A stretch of 64,000 nucleotides of DNA from DASZIT01 sp963709665 (GCA_963709665.1 CAVPWU010000002.1:1116001-1180000); one strand, 5' to 3'; shown: positions 36,508-45,821, numbered from the stretch's first letter. Notes: generated by a model from the letters alone, not told the origin. A program made the numbers and translations.

Positions 36508-36792
36508 ATGAACGCCGAGGGATGGTTTGTGGACCCGTTCGCCCGCCACGCCGCTCGCTGGTTCTCCGACGGCACCCCGACCGCCCTGGTCCGGGACGCC
36601 GCCGGGGAGTCCCAGGACCCCCCGCCGGAGTCCACCTGGACCGGCACCCTGGAGCGCGTCGCCTCGGAGGGCACCCCGAACGGCGGTGACCTGAGGCGGG
36701 CCGACGGGGCGGACGAGGGTCCGTACGACCCGGCGGCCGCCAGACGGGCGGCGTTGGACGTCTACGACCAGTCCGCCCAGGCCGCCTTCTGA
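36508..36792 (+). CDS. small DUF2510-like protein
   Basis: This 94-residue protein begins MNAEGWFVDPFARHAARWFS, resembling the DUF2510 pattern G-W-Y-x-D-P...RWWDG found at the ends of actinobacterial membrane proteins. Here it stands alone with an acidic, probably disordered, rest and no membrane helix. GAGGGGAAC precedes the ATG at 36508. Function is unknown. Confidence 0.55.
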   Translation: MNAEGWFVDPFARHAARWFSDGTPTALVRDAAGESQDPPPESTWTGTLERVASEGTPNGGDLRRADGADEGPYDPAAARRAALDVYDQSAQAAF

Positions 36793-36971
36793 CCGCCACT
36801 CCGGCCGGCTCGACCGACCCGGCAGGGAACCGCCGTCACCCTCGACCCGGCGGGGCGCCTCCGGGGTGCCCCTCACCTGCCCCTCTATACTCACCACGTC
36901 CGTCGACCCGGCCCCGACCCCTCGGGTGGCGCCGAGGCGACACTCCCCACCACCGTCGAGGCGCGCGCTGC

Positions 36972-37634
36972 ATGACCGACCCGAGTTCCGGACCCACCCA
37001 GTGGCAGGAGCGCACGGTCGAGCACTCCCTGAAGGCGGCCCGGGAGCAGGCCATCTCGCGGGGGAGCCTGTTCATCGCCGCCGCCGTGGAGCTGCTGCGC
37101 ACCACCGGCAAGGCCGACTTCACGGTGGTGGAGGTGGTCGAGCAGGCCGGGATGTCCCTCCGGGCGTTCTACCAGCACTTCGCCACCAAGGACGACCTGC
37201 TGCTGGCGGTGATCGAGGTCACCATCCACCAGCACGCCGCCGAGGCCCGCCTGCGGGTGGACGCCGCCCCCGACCCGGAGGCGAAGCTCGAGGCCATGCT
37301 CCGCGCCATGTACGGCAGCCAGGAGACCGACGACCCGGCCTCCCGGGGCCTGGTGCTCCTCCACTGGCACCTGGCCGACTCCCGGACCGACGAGTTCGCC
37401 CACACCATCCGGCCCTACGTCGACCTGCTGACCGGGATCCTCGAGGCCGGCGTGGCCGACGGGAGCTTCCGCTCCGACCTGCAGGTGCCGGTGATGGCCG
37501 GGCTGATGGTCCACACCATGGTGTCGGTGCTCGACATGCGGGTCCTGGGGGTCCACCTCAGCGACGGCGACGCCACCGCCGACGACATGGTGCGGTGGTG
37601 CCTGTCCGCCGCCCGCGGCCCCGGGGCCGGCTGA
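36972..37634 (+). CDS. TetR-family transcriptional regulator
   Basis: This 220-residue protein has a helix-turn-helix in residues ~45-75 (FTVVEVVEQAGMSLRAFY then QHFATKDDLLLAV), the TetR recognition segment. The rest is a helical ligand-binding domain. A -10-like TATACT at 36886-36891 lies 80 bases before the ATG. It ends convergently, four bases from the crotonase gene, with the two stop codons inside a hairpin. By context it may control nearby acyl-CoA genes, with an acyl-CoA as plausible ligand; that is inference. Confidence 0.85.
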   Translation: MTDPSSGPTQWQERTVEHSLKAAREQAISRGSLFIAAAVELLRTTGKADFTVVEVVEQAGMSLRAFYQHFATKDDLLLAVIEVTIHQHAAEARLRVDAAPDPEAKLEAMLRAMYGSQETDDPASRGLVLLHWHLADSRTDEFAHTIRPYVDLLTGILEAGVADGSFRSDLQVPVMAGLMVHTMVSVLDMRVLGVHLSDGDATADDMVRWCLSAARGPGAG

Positions 37635-37648
37635 GGGGTCAGTCCGGC
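37626..37648. terminator. hairpin around two convergent stop codons
   Basis: GCCGG-CTGA (37626-37634) pairs with TCAG-T-CCGGC (37639-37648) across GGGG, a nine-pair stem with one bulged T. It contains the TGA of the TetR gene and the TCA complementing the TGA of the crotonase gene. There is no T-run. Confidence 0.4.
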
Positions 37649-38418
37649 AGGTCCGGCGGCACCCACCGCGGCGGACGCTTCTCCATAAAGGCCTGCATGC
37701 CCTCCCGCGGCTCGTCCGAGGTCTCGAGCGACCAGGTCATGGTCTGCAGGTCGATGAAGCCGTAGCGCTCGCTCAGCATCCGCTTCACGTGGGCCCGGGC
37801 CATGGGCGCCGAGCGCAGCACCTGGCGGGCCGCCTCCAGGGCGGCCGCCCGGAGGTCGTCGTGGGGCACCACCCGGGAGATCACCCCCAGCCGCTGGGCC
37901 TCGGCGGCGTCGAAGGGCCGGGCGGACAGCAGGAGGTCCCGGGCCACCCCCACCCCCACGTGGGCCGGCAGCACGGCGGCGTACATGGCGTCGGGGATCC
38001 CCCGGAGCAGCTCGGGCACCCGGAAGGTGGCCCGGTCGCTGGCCACCGCGATGTCCGACAGCATGGCGATGAGGAGGCCCCCGGCCTGGCAGATCCCGTT
38101 GACCGCCGAGATCACCGGCGCCCGGCTGTCCCGGATGGCCAGGAACGGGAGGATGTCCATCCCCAGCTCCTCGGGGAGGTCCTCGCCCTCCTCGGAGCGG
38201 CCGCCCAGGTCGCCCCCGGGAGCGAACACGTCGCCGGTCCCGGTGATGATCAGGGCGGCCAGGTCGTCGTCGGTGTTCACCTTCCGCACCGCCCGCTTGA
38301 TCCCGAAGTACATGGCCGGGGTCAGGGCGTTCCTGGCCGCCGGCCGGTCGATGGTGCACCAGGCGATGGGTCCCTGGCGCTCGAAGCGGAGAGCCGGGGT
38401 GCCGAGGGAGTCGTCCAT
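37639..38418 (-). CDS. enoyl-CoA hydratase/isomerase family protein
   Basis: This 259-residue crotonase-family protein has WCTIDRPAARNALTP, VFAPGGDLGGRSEEG, VNGICQAGGLLIAMLSDIAV and LRGIPDAMYAAVLP, then RLGVISRVVP. The Pro-Gly-Gly-Asp oxyanion loop is intact, but the usual catalytic glutamates near 110-140 are not all obvious, so isomerase or hydrolase activity is possible. It lies 43 bases downstream of the dehydrogenase pair, and the four genes from 41510 down to here (thioesterase, two dehydrogenases, hydratase) form one likely operon. Confidence 0.85.
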   Translation of the reverse strand: MDDSLGTPALRFERQGPIAWCTIDRPAARNALTPAMYFGIKRAVRKVNTDDDLAALIITGTGDVFAPGGDLGGRSEEGEDLPEELGMDILPFLAIRDSRAPVISAVNGICQAGGLLIAMLSDIAVASDRATFRVPELLRGIPDAMYAAVLPAHVGVGVARDLLLSARPFDAAEAQRLGVISRVVPHDDLRAAALEAARQVLRSAPMARAHVKRMLSERYGFIDLQTMTWSLETSDEPREGMQAFMEKRPPRWVPPDLPD

Positions 38419-38460
38419 CCGCCCGACGCTACCGCCGGCCGGTCCGGGCCCGGGGCCCGC

Positions 38461-39627
38461 TCACCGGGTCCGGGGGAGGCCGAGCCCGCGCTGGGCGATC
38501 ATGTTCCGGTGGATCTCGCTGGTGCCGGCGTAGATGGTGGTGCCGACCGAGAAGCGCAGCAGGTGCTCGATCACCCCGTGGACCGGGGCGGTGGGGTCGA
38601 AGTAGCTGCGGAGGGCGTCGGGCCCCACCAGCTCCACCATCTCCTGGGCCCGCTCCTTGAGCGCCTCCGAGCTGAACAGCTTGGACATCGGGCCCTCGGT
38701 GGAGGGGGTCTGGCCGGTGGACACCATCCAGACCGTCCGGCGCTGCAGCAGGCGCGAGACCTCGAGGTCGATGGCGGTCCGTGCCAGCGCCTGGCGGACC
38801 TCGGGATCGTCCATCCGTGACCGGCCCTGGTCGTCGGTGGCCTCCCGGGCCCACGCCTCCGAGGCGTCGAGGAGCCGCTCGATGACCGAGCCGAAGCCGG
38901 CCCCGTGCTCGGCGGCCAGCGCCACCGTCATGGTGGTCCACCCCTCGTCCACCCCGCCGATGCGCCAGGCGTCGTCCACCCGGACGTCGTTGTAGTAGAC
39001 GATGTTGGTCCGCTCCCCGGACAGGGTGTAGAGGGCCTGGACCTCCACCCCCGGCTGGTCCAGCGGGACCAGGAACATGGTCAGCCCCCGGTGCTTGGGC
39101 CGGTCGACGTCGGTCCGGGTGAGGAGGAAGACGTAGTCGCCGATCTGGGCGTTGGTGGTGAACATCTTCTGGCCGTTGATCAGCCACTGGTCGCCGTCCC
39201 GGACCGCCCGGGTGGAGGCGGCGGCCACGTCGGACCCCACCTCGGGCTCGGTGAAGCCCAGCACGATGATGATCTCGCCGGCCAGGGCCCGGGGGACGAT
39301 CTCGGCCTTCTGCTGCTCGGTTCCCACCGCCCGGATGACGTTGGCCACCATGACGGTGGTACCGGTGCCGTAGACGGGGGCGTCGGCCAGGCTCAGCTCC
39401 TCGGAGACGGCCAGGTGCTCGAGGGGGTCGAGGCCACGGCCCCCCTCCTCCACCGGCCAGGCCGGCGCCACCCACCCGTCGGCCACCATGGCGGCGGTGA
39501 AGGCCTCGTCGTGGTTGACCCCGTTGCGGTACACCCGCTCCTCGAGGTCGTCGGCCAGGTGCTCGTCCAGGAAGGCCCGCATCTCCCGGCGCAGCGACTC
39601 GCTGGCGTCACCCAGCCGGAAGTCCAT
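38461..39627 (-). CDS. acyl-CoA dehydrogenase, larger subunit-like
   Basis: This 388-residue protein contains AWPVEEGGRGLDPLEHLAV, LGFTEPEVGSDVAAASTRAV, INGQKMFTTNAQIGDYVF, NIVYYNDVRVDDAWRIGG and TTIYAGTSEIHRNMIAQRG. Together with the shorter dehydrogenase immediately upstream it resembles the heteromeric FadE pairs used in steroid side-chain breakdown by actinobacteria. The ATG at 39627 overlaps the neighbour's TGA by one base (TGATG), which suggests equal production of two subunits. Confidence 0.87.
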   Translation of the reverse strand: MDFRLGDASESLRREMRAFLDEHLADDLEERVYRNGVNHDEAFTAAMVADGWVAPAWPVEEGGRGLDPLEHLAVSEELSLADAPVYGTGTTVMVANVIRAVGTEQQKAEIVPRALAGEIIIVLGFTEPEVGSDVAAASTRAVRDGDQWLINGQKMFTTNAQIGDYVFLLTRTDVDRPKHRGLTMFLVPLDQPGVEVQALYTLSGERTNIVYYNDVRVDDAWRIGGVDEGWTTMTVALAAEHGAGFGSVIERLLDASEAWAREATDDQGRSRMDDPEVRQALARTAIDLEVSRLLQRRTVWMVSTGQTPSTEGPMSKLFSSEALKERAQEMVELVGPDALRSYFDPTAPVHGVIEHLLRFSVGTTIYAGTSEIHRNMIAQRGLGLPRTR

Positions 39628-40652
39628 CACGACGCCGCCGCCCCGTAGCGGCGGTCGGCCACCCGGCGGCAGGCCGCCGCCGGGCTCATCACCACGTTGG
39701 CCCAGGCCCGGGCCCGGCGGTAGTAGAGCTGGATGTCGTACTCGAGCATGAAGCCGTAGCCCCCGTGGAAGTGGAGCGACCAGTCCGAGGCGTCCCGGGC
39801 GCACTCGGCGGCGAAGGCGAAGGCCATGGCGGCCAGCTCCCCGCTCCGCCCCGGGTCCTCGGCCACCGCCCAGGCCGCCTCCCGGGCCAGCAGCCCGGCG
39901 CCCGACGCCCGGGTGGCGCAGTCGGCCAGACGGTGGCCGACCCCCTGGAAGCTCCCGATCAGCTGGCCGAACGCCTGGCGCTCGCCGGCGTACTCCACCC
40001 CGATCTCCACCGACCGGTCGGCGATCCCCACCAGGGCGGCGGCGGTGAGGACCAGCCAGTCGTCGAGGGCGGCGTCGAGCAGGCCGGTGGCCACCGCCCC
40101 GTCGGCCAGCCGGCCGGCGTCTCCGTGCGCCAGGGGCACATCGGCCAGCGGCAGGGAGCCCGAGTTCTCGGGCACCACCCGGTCGTCGCCGGTGGGGACC
40201 ACCACCAGCCGTCCGTCCGCCACCACCAGCACGTCGGTGGCCACCGCCCCGGCCGGGACCAGCCCGGCCACGCCCCCCCGGGGGGGCCGAAGGGCCACCG
40301 TGACCAGGCGCCGGCCGGCCAGGGCGTCAGCCAGCAGGGCGTCGGCCCGGTCGGTGCCCACCCGGGCCAGGAGCCGGCAGGCCACCTGGGTCTCGATCAG
40401 GGGGGCGGCGCCCAGCGCCCGGCCGTGCTGCTCGGCCACCAGGGCGAGGTCGAGCACCGAGGCACCCCACCCGCCGTGGGCCTCGTCCACCGCCATCGCC
40501 AGCGACCCCTGCTCGACCAGGCGGTCCCACAGCCGGGGGTCGAAGCCCAGTGGCTCGGCGGCCCGCACCCGTTCGGCGGGGGACTCCTTGGCGTAGAGGG
40601 CGGCGAAGGCGGCGACCAGCTGCTGCTGCTCCTCGCTGGGTCGGAGCTCCAC
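39627..40652 (-). CDS. acyl-CoA dehydrogenase, smaller subunit-like
   Basis: This 341-residue dehydrogenase is short for the family (usually ~380). It contains AHGGWGASVLDLALVAEQHG, ERQAFGQLIGSFQGVGHRLA and SLHFHGGYGFMLEYDIQLYY, the last typical of the small partner in FadE heterotetramers. The central FAD/substrate region around residues 120-170 is poorly conserved, including an Ala/Val-rich stretch, as in subunits that contribute structure more than catalysis. Its stop overlaps the next ATG. Confidence 0.85.
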   Translation of the reverse strand: MELRPSEEQQQLVAAFAALYAKESPAERVRAAEPLGFDPRLWDRLVEQGSLAMAVDEAHGGWGASVLDLALVAEQHGRALGAAPLIETQVACRLLARVGTDRADALLADALAGRRLVTVALRPPRGGVAGLVPAGAVATDVLVVADGRLVVVPTGDDRVVPENSGSLPLADVPLAHGDAGRLADGAVATGLLDAALDDWLVLTAAALVGIADRSVEIGVEYAGERQAFGQLIGSFQGVGHRLADCATRASGAGLLAREAAWAVAEDPGRSGELAAMAFAFAAECARDASDWSLHFHGGYGFMLEYDIQLYYRRARAWANVVMSPAAACRRVADRRYGAAAS

Positions 40653-40655
40653 CGC

Positions 40656-41510
40656 TCAGTGCGCCGACGTCTCGCCCGGCTTGGGGGCGGTGCCCTCCGC
40701 GAACCCGCGGATCATGTTCTCCTGCACGTAGGAGGCCACCAGGTCGCCGTCCTCCGAGTAGACGTGGGCCCGCCCGTAGCTCCGGCCCGCCCCGGCCGTG
40801 GGGCTCTCGTGGGCCAGCAGCATCCACCGGCCGGCGTCCACCGGCCGGTGGAAGGTGAGGGTGTGGGTGATGACGCTGGTGGAGATGGTGCGGTGGGCCA
40901 GGGACTGCCCCACCCCGGCGTGGGGCCGCATGGCCGTCCCGATCAGGAAGCCGTCGGTGGCGAAGGCCAGCAGCGCCTGGTTGAGGGTGGGGTCGGCGGG
41001 GGCCCCGGGGAACCGGGTCCAGACGTCGAGCTCGGCGGGGCCGACGGCGTCGGGGTCGGCGATGTCGACCCCTCCCACCGTCCGGACCTCCCAGAACCCG
41101 TCGGCGTGGGCGGAGGGCACCGCCTCCTCCGGCGTGCCGTCCTTCGGCGGGTCGGGCTGGTGGCGGATGAGGTCGGGGTCGGGGGCGTGCAGGAGGACCA
41201 GGGACCGGGTGCAGACCTTGCCCCCCTGCCGGGCGGTCACCGAGGCACTCGCGAAGGTGCGGCCGGCCTGCATCACGTCGACCTCGAAGTCGAGGGGGAC
41301 GTCGGTGGCGCCACCGCGTGCGAACACCGTGTGGATGGACTTGACCTCCTTGGCCGGGTCCACCGACGCCCCGGCCAGGATCGACTGGGCCAGCAGCTGG
41401 CCCCCGAAGACCACCGACCCGGCGCCGAACACGATGCTCGACCCCTGGAAGGTCCCCTCGCCGGTGGGGGTGAGGTCGAAGACGTCGAGCACTTCGTCGA
41501 GCTGGGGCAT
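40656..41510 (-). CDS. acyl-CoA thioesterase (TesB-like, double hotdog)
   Basis: This 284-residue protein is of TesB length with two hotdog repeats. The first has VVFGGQLLAQSILAGASV, HTVFARGG and ASASVTARQGGKV. The second has ISTSVITHTLTFHRP, SPTAGAGRSYGRAHVY and ASYVQENM, whose glutamine fits the TesB catalytic glutamine. The usual Asp of the L-D-H motif appears as Thr (VITH), as far as I can align by eye. The ATG at 41510 begins the domain; the longer upstream frame has no family-like sequence. Its stop is three bases from the next gene, so it heads the dehydrogenase operon. Confidence 0.85.
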   Translation of the reverse strand: MPQLDEVLDVFDLTPTGEGTFQGSSIVFGAGSVVFGGQLLAQSILAGASVDPAKEVKSIHTVFARGGATDVPLDFEVDVMQAGRTFASASVTARQGGKVCTRSLVLLHAPDPDLIRHQPDPPKDGTPEEAVPSAHADGFWEVRTVGGVDIADPDAVGPAELDVWTRFPGAPADPTLNQALLAFATDGFLIGTAMRPHAGVGQSLAHRTISTSVITHTLTFHRPVDAGRWMLLAHESPTAGAGRSYGRAHVYSEDGDLVASYVQENMIRGFAEGTAPKPGETSAH

Positions 41511-41662
41511 GCGGCGGCCTCCTGCGGCACGGGTACGGATCGAGGGCGACCCGAGCGTAGCGTCGGCTCCCGGGCGCCGGGGCTGGCTACGCTCTGTCCA
41601 CCAGGGCCACGGCCCTCCGGCGCGGGGGCGCGTCGGGACCCTCGCCACAGGAGTCCGACCAG

Positions 41663-42831
41663 ATGACCGAGCCGTCGCCGACCGTGCCCGACACCGGGGG
41701 GGAGCCGGCCGGTGCGTTCCGGGCCGAGCTCCGGTCCTGGCTGGACGCCGAGCTCACCCCGGAGGTGGTCGAGGCCGGCCGGCACGGCCCCGACGAGGAG
41801 CGCCTCGCGTTGCTCCGGTCGTGGAACCGGCAGCTGGCCGATGCCGGATGGGCGGCCCCCGCCTGGCCGGTCCAGCACGGGGGACGGGGTGCCGGCATCG
41901 ACGAGCAGCTGGCCTACTTCGAGGAGATGAGCGCCACCGGGGCCCCCGGGCCCGTCAACGTCATCGGGGTGGCCAACATCGCCCCGGCCATCATGGCCTA
42001 CGGCACCGAGGAGCAGCAGGGCCGGTTCCTCCGCCCCATGCTGCGGGGCGACGAGGTCTGGTCCCAGGGCATGTCCGAGCCCGACGCCGGCTCCGACCTG
42101 GCCTCGCTCCGGACCCGGGCGGTCGTGGACGGTGACGAGTTCGTCCTCACCGGCCAGAAGACCTGGAACAGCCTGGGCCACTTCGCCGACTGGTGCCAGC
42201 TCTACGTCCGGACCGACCCGTCGGCGCCCAAGCACAAGGGGATCAGCTGCCTGCTGGTGGACCTGGCCACGCCGGGGATCGAGCGGCGACCGGTGCGGAC
42301 CGCCGCCGGCGACGAGCCCTTCGCCGAGCTGTTCTTCACCGAGGCCCGGGTCCCGGCCTCGTCACTGCTGGGTCCGCTCCACCAGGGGTGGAAGGTGGCC
42401 ATGACCACCCTGAGCTTCGAGCGGGCCGGGGTGGCACGGCTCCACCTCGGGCTGTCCAAGAAGCTCGCCCGGCTCCTCGAGCGATCCGGCCGCCGCCGCC
42501 GCCCTGGCCGACCCCCGGATCCGCGACCGGGTGGCCGGGATCTACGCCGACATCGCCTGCATGCGTTGGATGACCAACCGCTCCCTCGAGCAGATGCGGA
42601 CCGACCAGCCCACCGGGCCGTCGGGGAGCCTGGCCAAGCTCGCCTGGGGCCGGGCCGAGCAGCGGCTGGCCGAGCTGGCCGTCGACATGCTGGGCCTGCG
42701 GCCGGCACCACCGGCCCCTGGGCCTACAACCTGGTGTCGGCCCGCCAGTTCAGCATCGCCGGGGGGACCACGGAGATCAACCTGAACATCGTGGGCGAGA
42801 TGGGCCTGGGCCTCCCCGCGAGCCCCGGTAA
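41663..42831 (+). pseudogene. acyl-CoA dehydrogenase (three frameshifts)
   Basis: This FadE-type dehydrogenase has PAWPVQHGGRGAGIDEQLAY, MSEPDAGSDLASLRTRAV, LTGQKTWNSLGHFADW, FAELFFTEARVPASSLLG and FSIAGGTTEINLNIVGEMG. Shifts occur near 42484 (one extra base), 42707 (one G missing) and 42817 (one C missing). Correcting the last gives GLPREPR followed by TAA at 42829-42831, a standard family ending, which is strong evidence these are sequence errors. Corrected length is about 390 residues. It is divergent from the thioesterase operon and convergent on a ferredoxin. Confidence 0.8.
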
Positions 42832-42849
42832 CCGGGCCCCCGGTCGACC

Positions 42850-43061
42850 TCAGCCGGCGGGCGGCCCGTCGAGCGAGGATGACCGCCCGCTCCGGGCAGT
42901 TGGCCGCCGCCAGCTCCGCCTCCCGCAGCCGCTCGGGGTCGAGGTCACCCGTCAGGACGCACCTCGCCGAAGCCGCTGTCGTCACAGTCGAACACCGCCG
43001 GGGCCAGGGCGTAGCACCGACCGTGGCCGGTGCAGAGATCCTCGTCGATCCGTACGCGCAT
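42850..43061 (-). CDS. [3Fe-4S]-type ferredoxin (two frameshifts)
   Basis: The protein begins MRVRIDEDLCTGHGRCYALA at the ATG at 43061, with the CTGHGRC cluster motif. After a shift near 42955 it continues LTGDLDPERLREAELAAANC, PERAVIL, which gives the last cluster cysteine. A further shift near 42882 is needed to reach the TGA at 42850-42852 as ADGPPAG. This is the compact ferredoxin that serves cytochromes P450 or reductases in actinobacteria. No P450 is in the window. As written it is broken, but each change is one base. Confidence 0.7.
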
Positions 43062-43176
43062 CCGCGACTCCCTCTCGGTCGGGGTCGGTGGACCCCGGCT
43101 CTCCCGCACCCTACCGGGGGGCGGCCGACGGACCGGGCGATGCCCGACACCGGCCGGGGCCTGGCAGAGTGACCGG

Positions 43177-44739
43177 GTGGGCCACCGGCACGGACACCTG
43201 GCCCCGGGGCCCCGATGGGCGGTCGCCCTGGCGGTGGCGGTGGTCGGACTGGTGGCCGCCGCCTGTGGCGACACCACCCTCCCGGCGGCGTCCTCCCCCA
43301 CCCGCCCGGCGACGGTCACCACCGGAGGCCCGACGACCACCACCCTCCCGCCCCAGCCGCCGGTGACCCCGGTGGCCTGGGCACCGTGCGGCGGCACCCT
43401 GCAGTGCGGGACGGTGGCGGTGCCGCTCGACTACGCCGACCCGGGGGCGGCCACCATCCAGATCGCCGTGGCCCGCCAGCCCGCCCTCGACCCCGCCCAG
43501 CGGATCGGCTCGCTGGTCATCAACCCCGGCGGCCCGGGGGACTCGGGGATCGACGACCTGAAGAACGAGCTGGCCGTGCTGACCCCGGGCCTGCTCGACC
43601 GGTTCGACATCGTCTCCTTCGACCCGCGGGGCGTCCAGCGCAGCAGCCCGGTGCTGTGCGCGGCCCCGTCCACCTCCACCCCGGCCGCCCCCACCGGACA
43701 GACCGAGCTCCCCGACCCCGCCCCCACCACCGCCGCCGGGGTGGACGCCCTGGTGGCCGGCGACCGGAGCTACGCCGCCGAGTGCCAGAAGGTCAGCGGG
43801 ACGATCCTCCCCTACGTGGGCACCGTCGACACCGCCCGGGACCTCGACCGGATCCGCCAGGCCCTGGGCGACGCCCAGCTGACCTTCATCGGCCACTCCT
43901 ACGGGACCCTGCTCGGTGCCACCTACGCCGAGCTCTACCCCACCCACGTCCGGGCCATGGTGCTGGACGGGGCGGTCGACCCGGCCGAGGACACCGACCA
44001 GATGGCCATCGACCAGGCCGAGTCGTTCGAGGCCAACCTGGACGCCTTCTTCGCCTGGTGCGCCGCCACCTCCACCTGCCCGTGGCGGCCGGCCGGCGAC
44101 CCCACCGCCGCCCTGCTGGCCCTGATCGACCGCAGCCGGGCCACGCCCCTGCCGGTCAGCGGGGGCCAGGGGGCGGGGCCCGGGGAGCTGTACTTCGCGG
44201 TGATCGCCGGACTGGGCGCCTCGTCGGACTGGCCCACCCTGGGGGACGCCCTGGCCCAGGCGGCGGCCGGGGACGGCACGGCGGTGGCCGCCATGTCCGA
44301 CCGCTACTCGGCGGGCGGCTCCTCCAACGCCGGCGACGCCGAGCACGCCATCGACTGCCTCGACCACCCGGTCCTCCCCGACCCGTCCGCCTTCCCTGCC
44401 CTGGCCGCCCAGGCGGCGGTGCGGGCGCCGGTGTTCGGCCCCCTGCTGGTGTGGACCTGGGTGGGGTGCGCGGTGTGGCCGGTCCCGGCCGACCGGACCC
44501 CGGCCCCCACCCCGGCGGCGGGCTCGCCACCCATTTTGGTGACCGGGACCCTCCACGACCCGGTGACGCCGTACCGGTGGGCGGTGTCCCTGGCCGGCGA
44601 GCTGTCGAGGGGCGTGCTGGTCACCTGGGCCGGCCAGAGCCACGTGGCCTACTACTACAGCCCGTGCATCCGGGCTCTCGACCAGGCCTACCTGATCGAC
44701 GGCACCCTGCCGGCGGCGGGCACCGTCTGCGACGACTGA
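43177..44739 (+). CDS. secreted lipoprotein alpha/beta hydrolase (TAP-like peptidase)
   Basis: This 520-residue protein has a signal peptide ending in the lipobox AAAC (lipid-anchored Cys30), a Thr/Pro-rich linker, then an alpha/beta hydrolase domain. LVINPGGPGDSG is the oxyanion-side motif, FIGHSYGTLLG the nucleophile elbow (Ser241), VTGTLHDPVTPYRWA the acid region, and GQSHVAYYYSP the catalytic histidine. This matches the tripeptidyl aminopeptidase family of actinobacteria, which cleaves short peptides outside the cell. The GTG at 43177 is the nearest start to the signal peptide. It ends in a hairpin shared with a convergent gene. Confidence 0.85.
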   Translation: MGHRHGHLAPGPRWAVALAVAVVGLVAAACGDTTLPAASSPTRPATVTTGGPTTTTLPPQPPVTPVAWAPCGGTLQCGTVAVPLDYADPGAATIQIAVARQPALDPAQRIGSLVINPGGPGDSGIDDLKNELAVLTPGLLDRFDIVSFDPRGVQRSSPVLCAAPSTSTPAAPTGQTELPDPAPTTAAGVDALVAGDRSYAAECQKVSGTILPYVGTVDTARDLDRIRQALGDAQLTFIGHSYGTLLGATYAELYPTHVRAMVLDGAVDPAEDTDQMAIDQAESFEANLDAFFAWCAATSTCPWRPAGDPTAALLALIDRSRATPLPVSGGQGAGPGELYFAVIAGLGASSDWPTLGDALAQAAAGDGTAVAAMSDRYSAGGSSNAGDAEHAIDCLDHPVLPDPSAFPALAAQAAVRAPVFGPLLVWTWVGCAVWPVPADRTPAPTPAAGSPPILVTGTLHDPVTPYRWAVSLAGELSRGVLVTWAGQSHVAYYYSPCIRALDQAYLIDGTLPAAGTVCDD

Positions 44740-44767
44740 CCGCCGCCGCCGGCGTCGGCGCCGTCAG
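44736..44767. terminator. hairpin around two convergent stop codons
   Basis: CTGAC-CGCCG (44736-44745) pairs with CGGCG-CC-GTCAG (44756-44767, two bulged bases). It contains the TGA of the lipoprotein gene and the complement of the redoxin gene's TGA. No T-run follows, so function as a terminator is suggested only. Confidence 0.35.
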
Positions 44768-45806
44768 GCGTCCGACAGCGACGGGATGCCGTGGAAGGGG
44801 CTCCCGGCCTCCCGCCAGGCCTCGTAGCGGACGAAGAAGTCGGCGCCGAAGGGGTCCTCCCCGATCAGCGGCATGGCCGCCCGCCAGATGGTGAGGTCGT
44901 CGGGGGCCAGCCGTCCGGCCTCGTCCAGGTGGGAACGGGTGGTGGCCTCGTCGCCCCGGCGGAGGGCCTCGGTGGCCACCCGGAAGTGCAGCCGGGCCAG
45001 GACCTCGTCGTCGGAGAGGTCGCCCACCAGGTCGGTGGCCGGGGCGGGGAGCTCGGGGGTGGCCAGGTCCCGGACCCACCGCCGCACCGCCTCGAGGTGG
45101 GGGGCGGAGTCGACGCCGGTGACCTCCCGGAACAGGTCGGTGGAGAAGGCCTCGCCGTTGGGCCGGACGATCCGGTCGTCCTCGTCGATCCACACCACGG
45201 TGGGCACGTTGGAGATGGCGTAGAGCTCGGTCAGCAGGTGCTGGGGGTCGTAGAGCACCGGCAGCGAGATCCCCTCCGTGAACGGGCGGACGTCCTCGGG
45301 CGAGTTGTCGATGGCCACGGCGATGACGGTGAAGCCGCCGTCGGCCAGCTCGTCGTGGAGGGCCTGCCAGCCGGGCAGGTCGTAGCGGCAGCCGCACCAG
45401 GTGGCGAAGGTGACCAGCAGCTTCTTCTGCCCCGCCACTCCGCCAGGGAGTGCACCTGGCCGTCGAGGTCCCGGAGCGAGAAGTCGGGGGCGTGCAGGTC
45501 GCGCAGCGCCTGGCGCCGCTGGTCGCCGGAGCGGGACACCGCGGCGATCCCGGCGGCGAGGTCGACCACGGTCAGGCGCCCGAGGGCGGACGCCACCGCC
45601 ACCAGGTCCAGCCGGTCGTCCACCCGGAGCCCGGCGGGGTCGGCCACCGGCACGCAGCTGTCCCCGTGGCAGAGGCCGTTGGCGTTCAGCGTCCACCCCA
45701 GGGCGGTGTCGATCCCGGCGTCGTCGAGCAGGAAGGTGCCCCGCCCCGGGTCGGCCACGCCGTCCACCGTGGCGGCCTCGTCGGTGATCACCGTGATGCT
45801 CGGCAT
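44764..45806 (-). CDS. thioredoxin-like (TlpA/AhpC-type) protein with CGC motif (one frameshift)
   Basis: About 347 residues after correcting one lost G near 45436. The N-terminal ~100 residues form an unassigned domain (WTLNANGLCHGDSCVPV has two cysteines near 46 and 51). Residues ~105-245 form a redoxin domain: APDFSLRDLDGQVHSLAEW, VTFATWCGCRYDLPGW with Cys138 and Cys140 spaced C-G-C, and SNVPTVVWIDEDDRIV with the cis-proline. The last ~90 residues are helical. It begins 15 bases after the MurD2 stop, so it is in that operon. No secretion signal is seen, so it probably acts in the cytoplasm. Confidence 0.75.
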
Positions 45807-45821
45807 GTCGCCCCCCTCTGC

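Noticed and set aside
45380..45400. Selenocysteine in the redoxin active site
   Set aside because: The active site is encoded by ordinary cysteine codons (TGC-GGC-TGC on the coding strand); no in-frame TGA is present.
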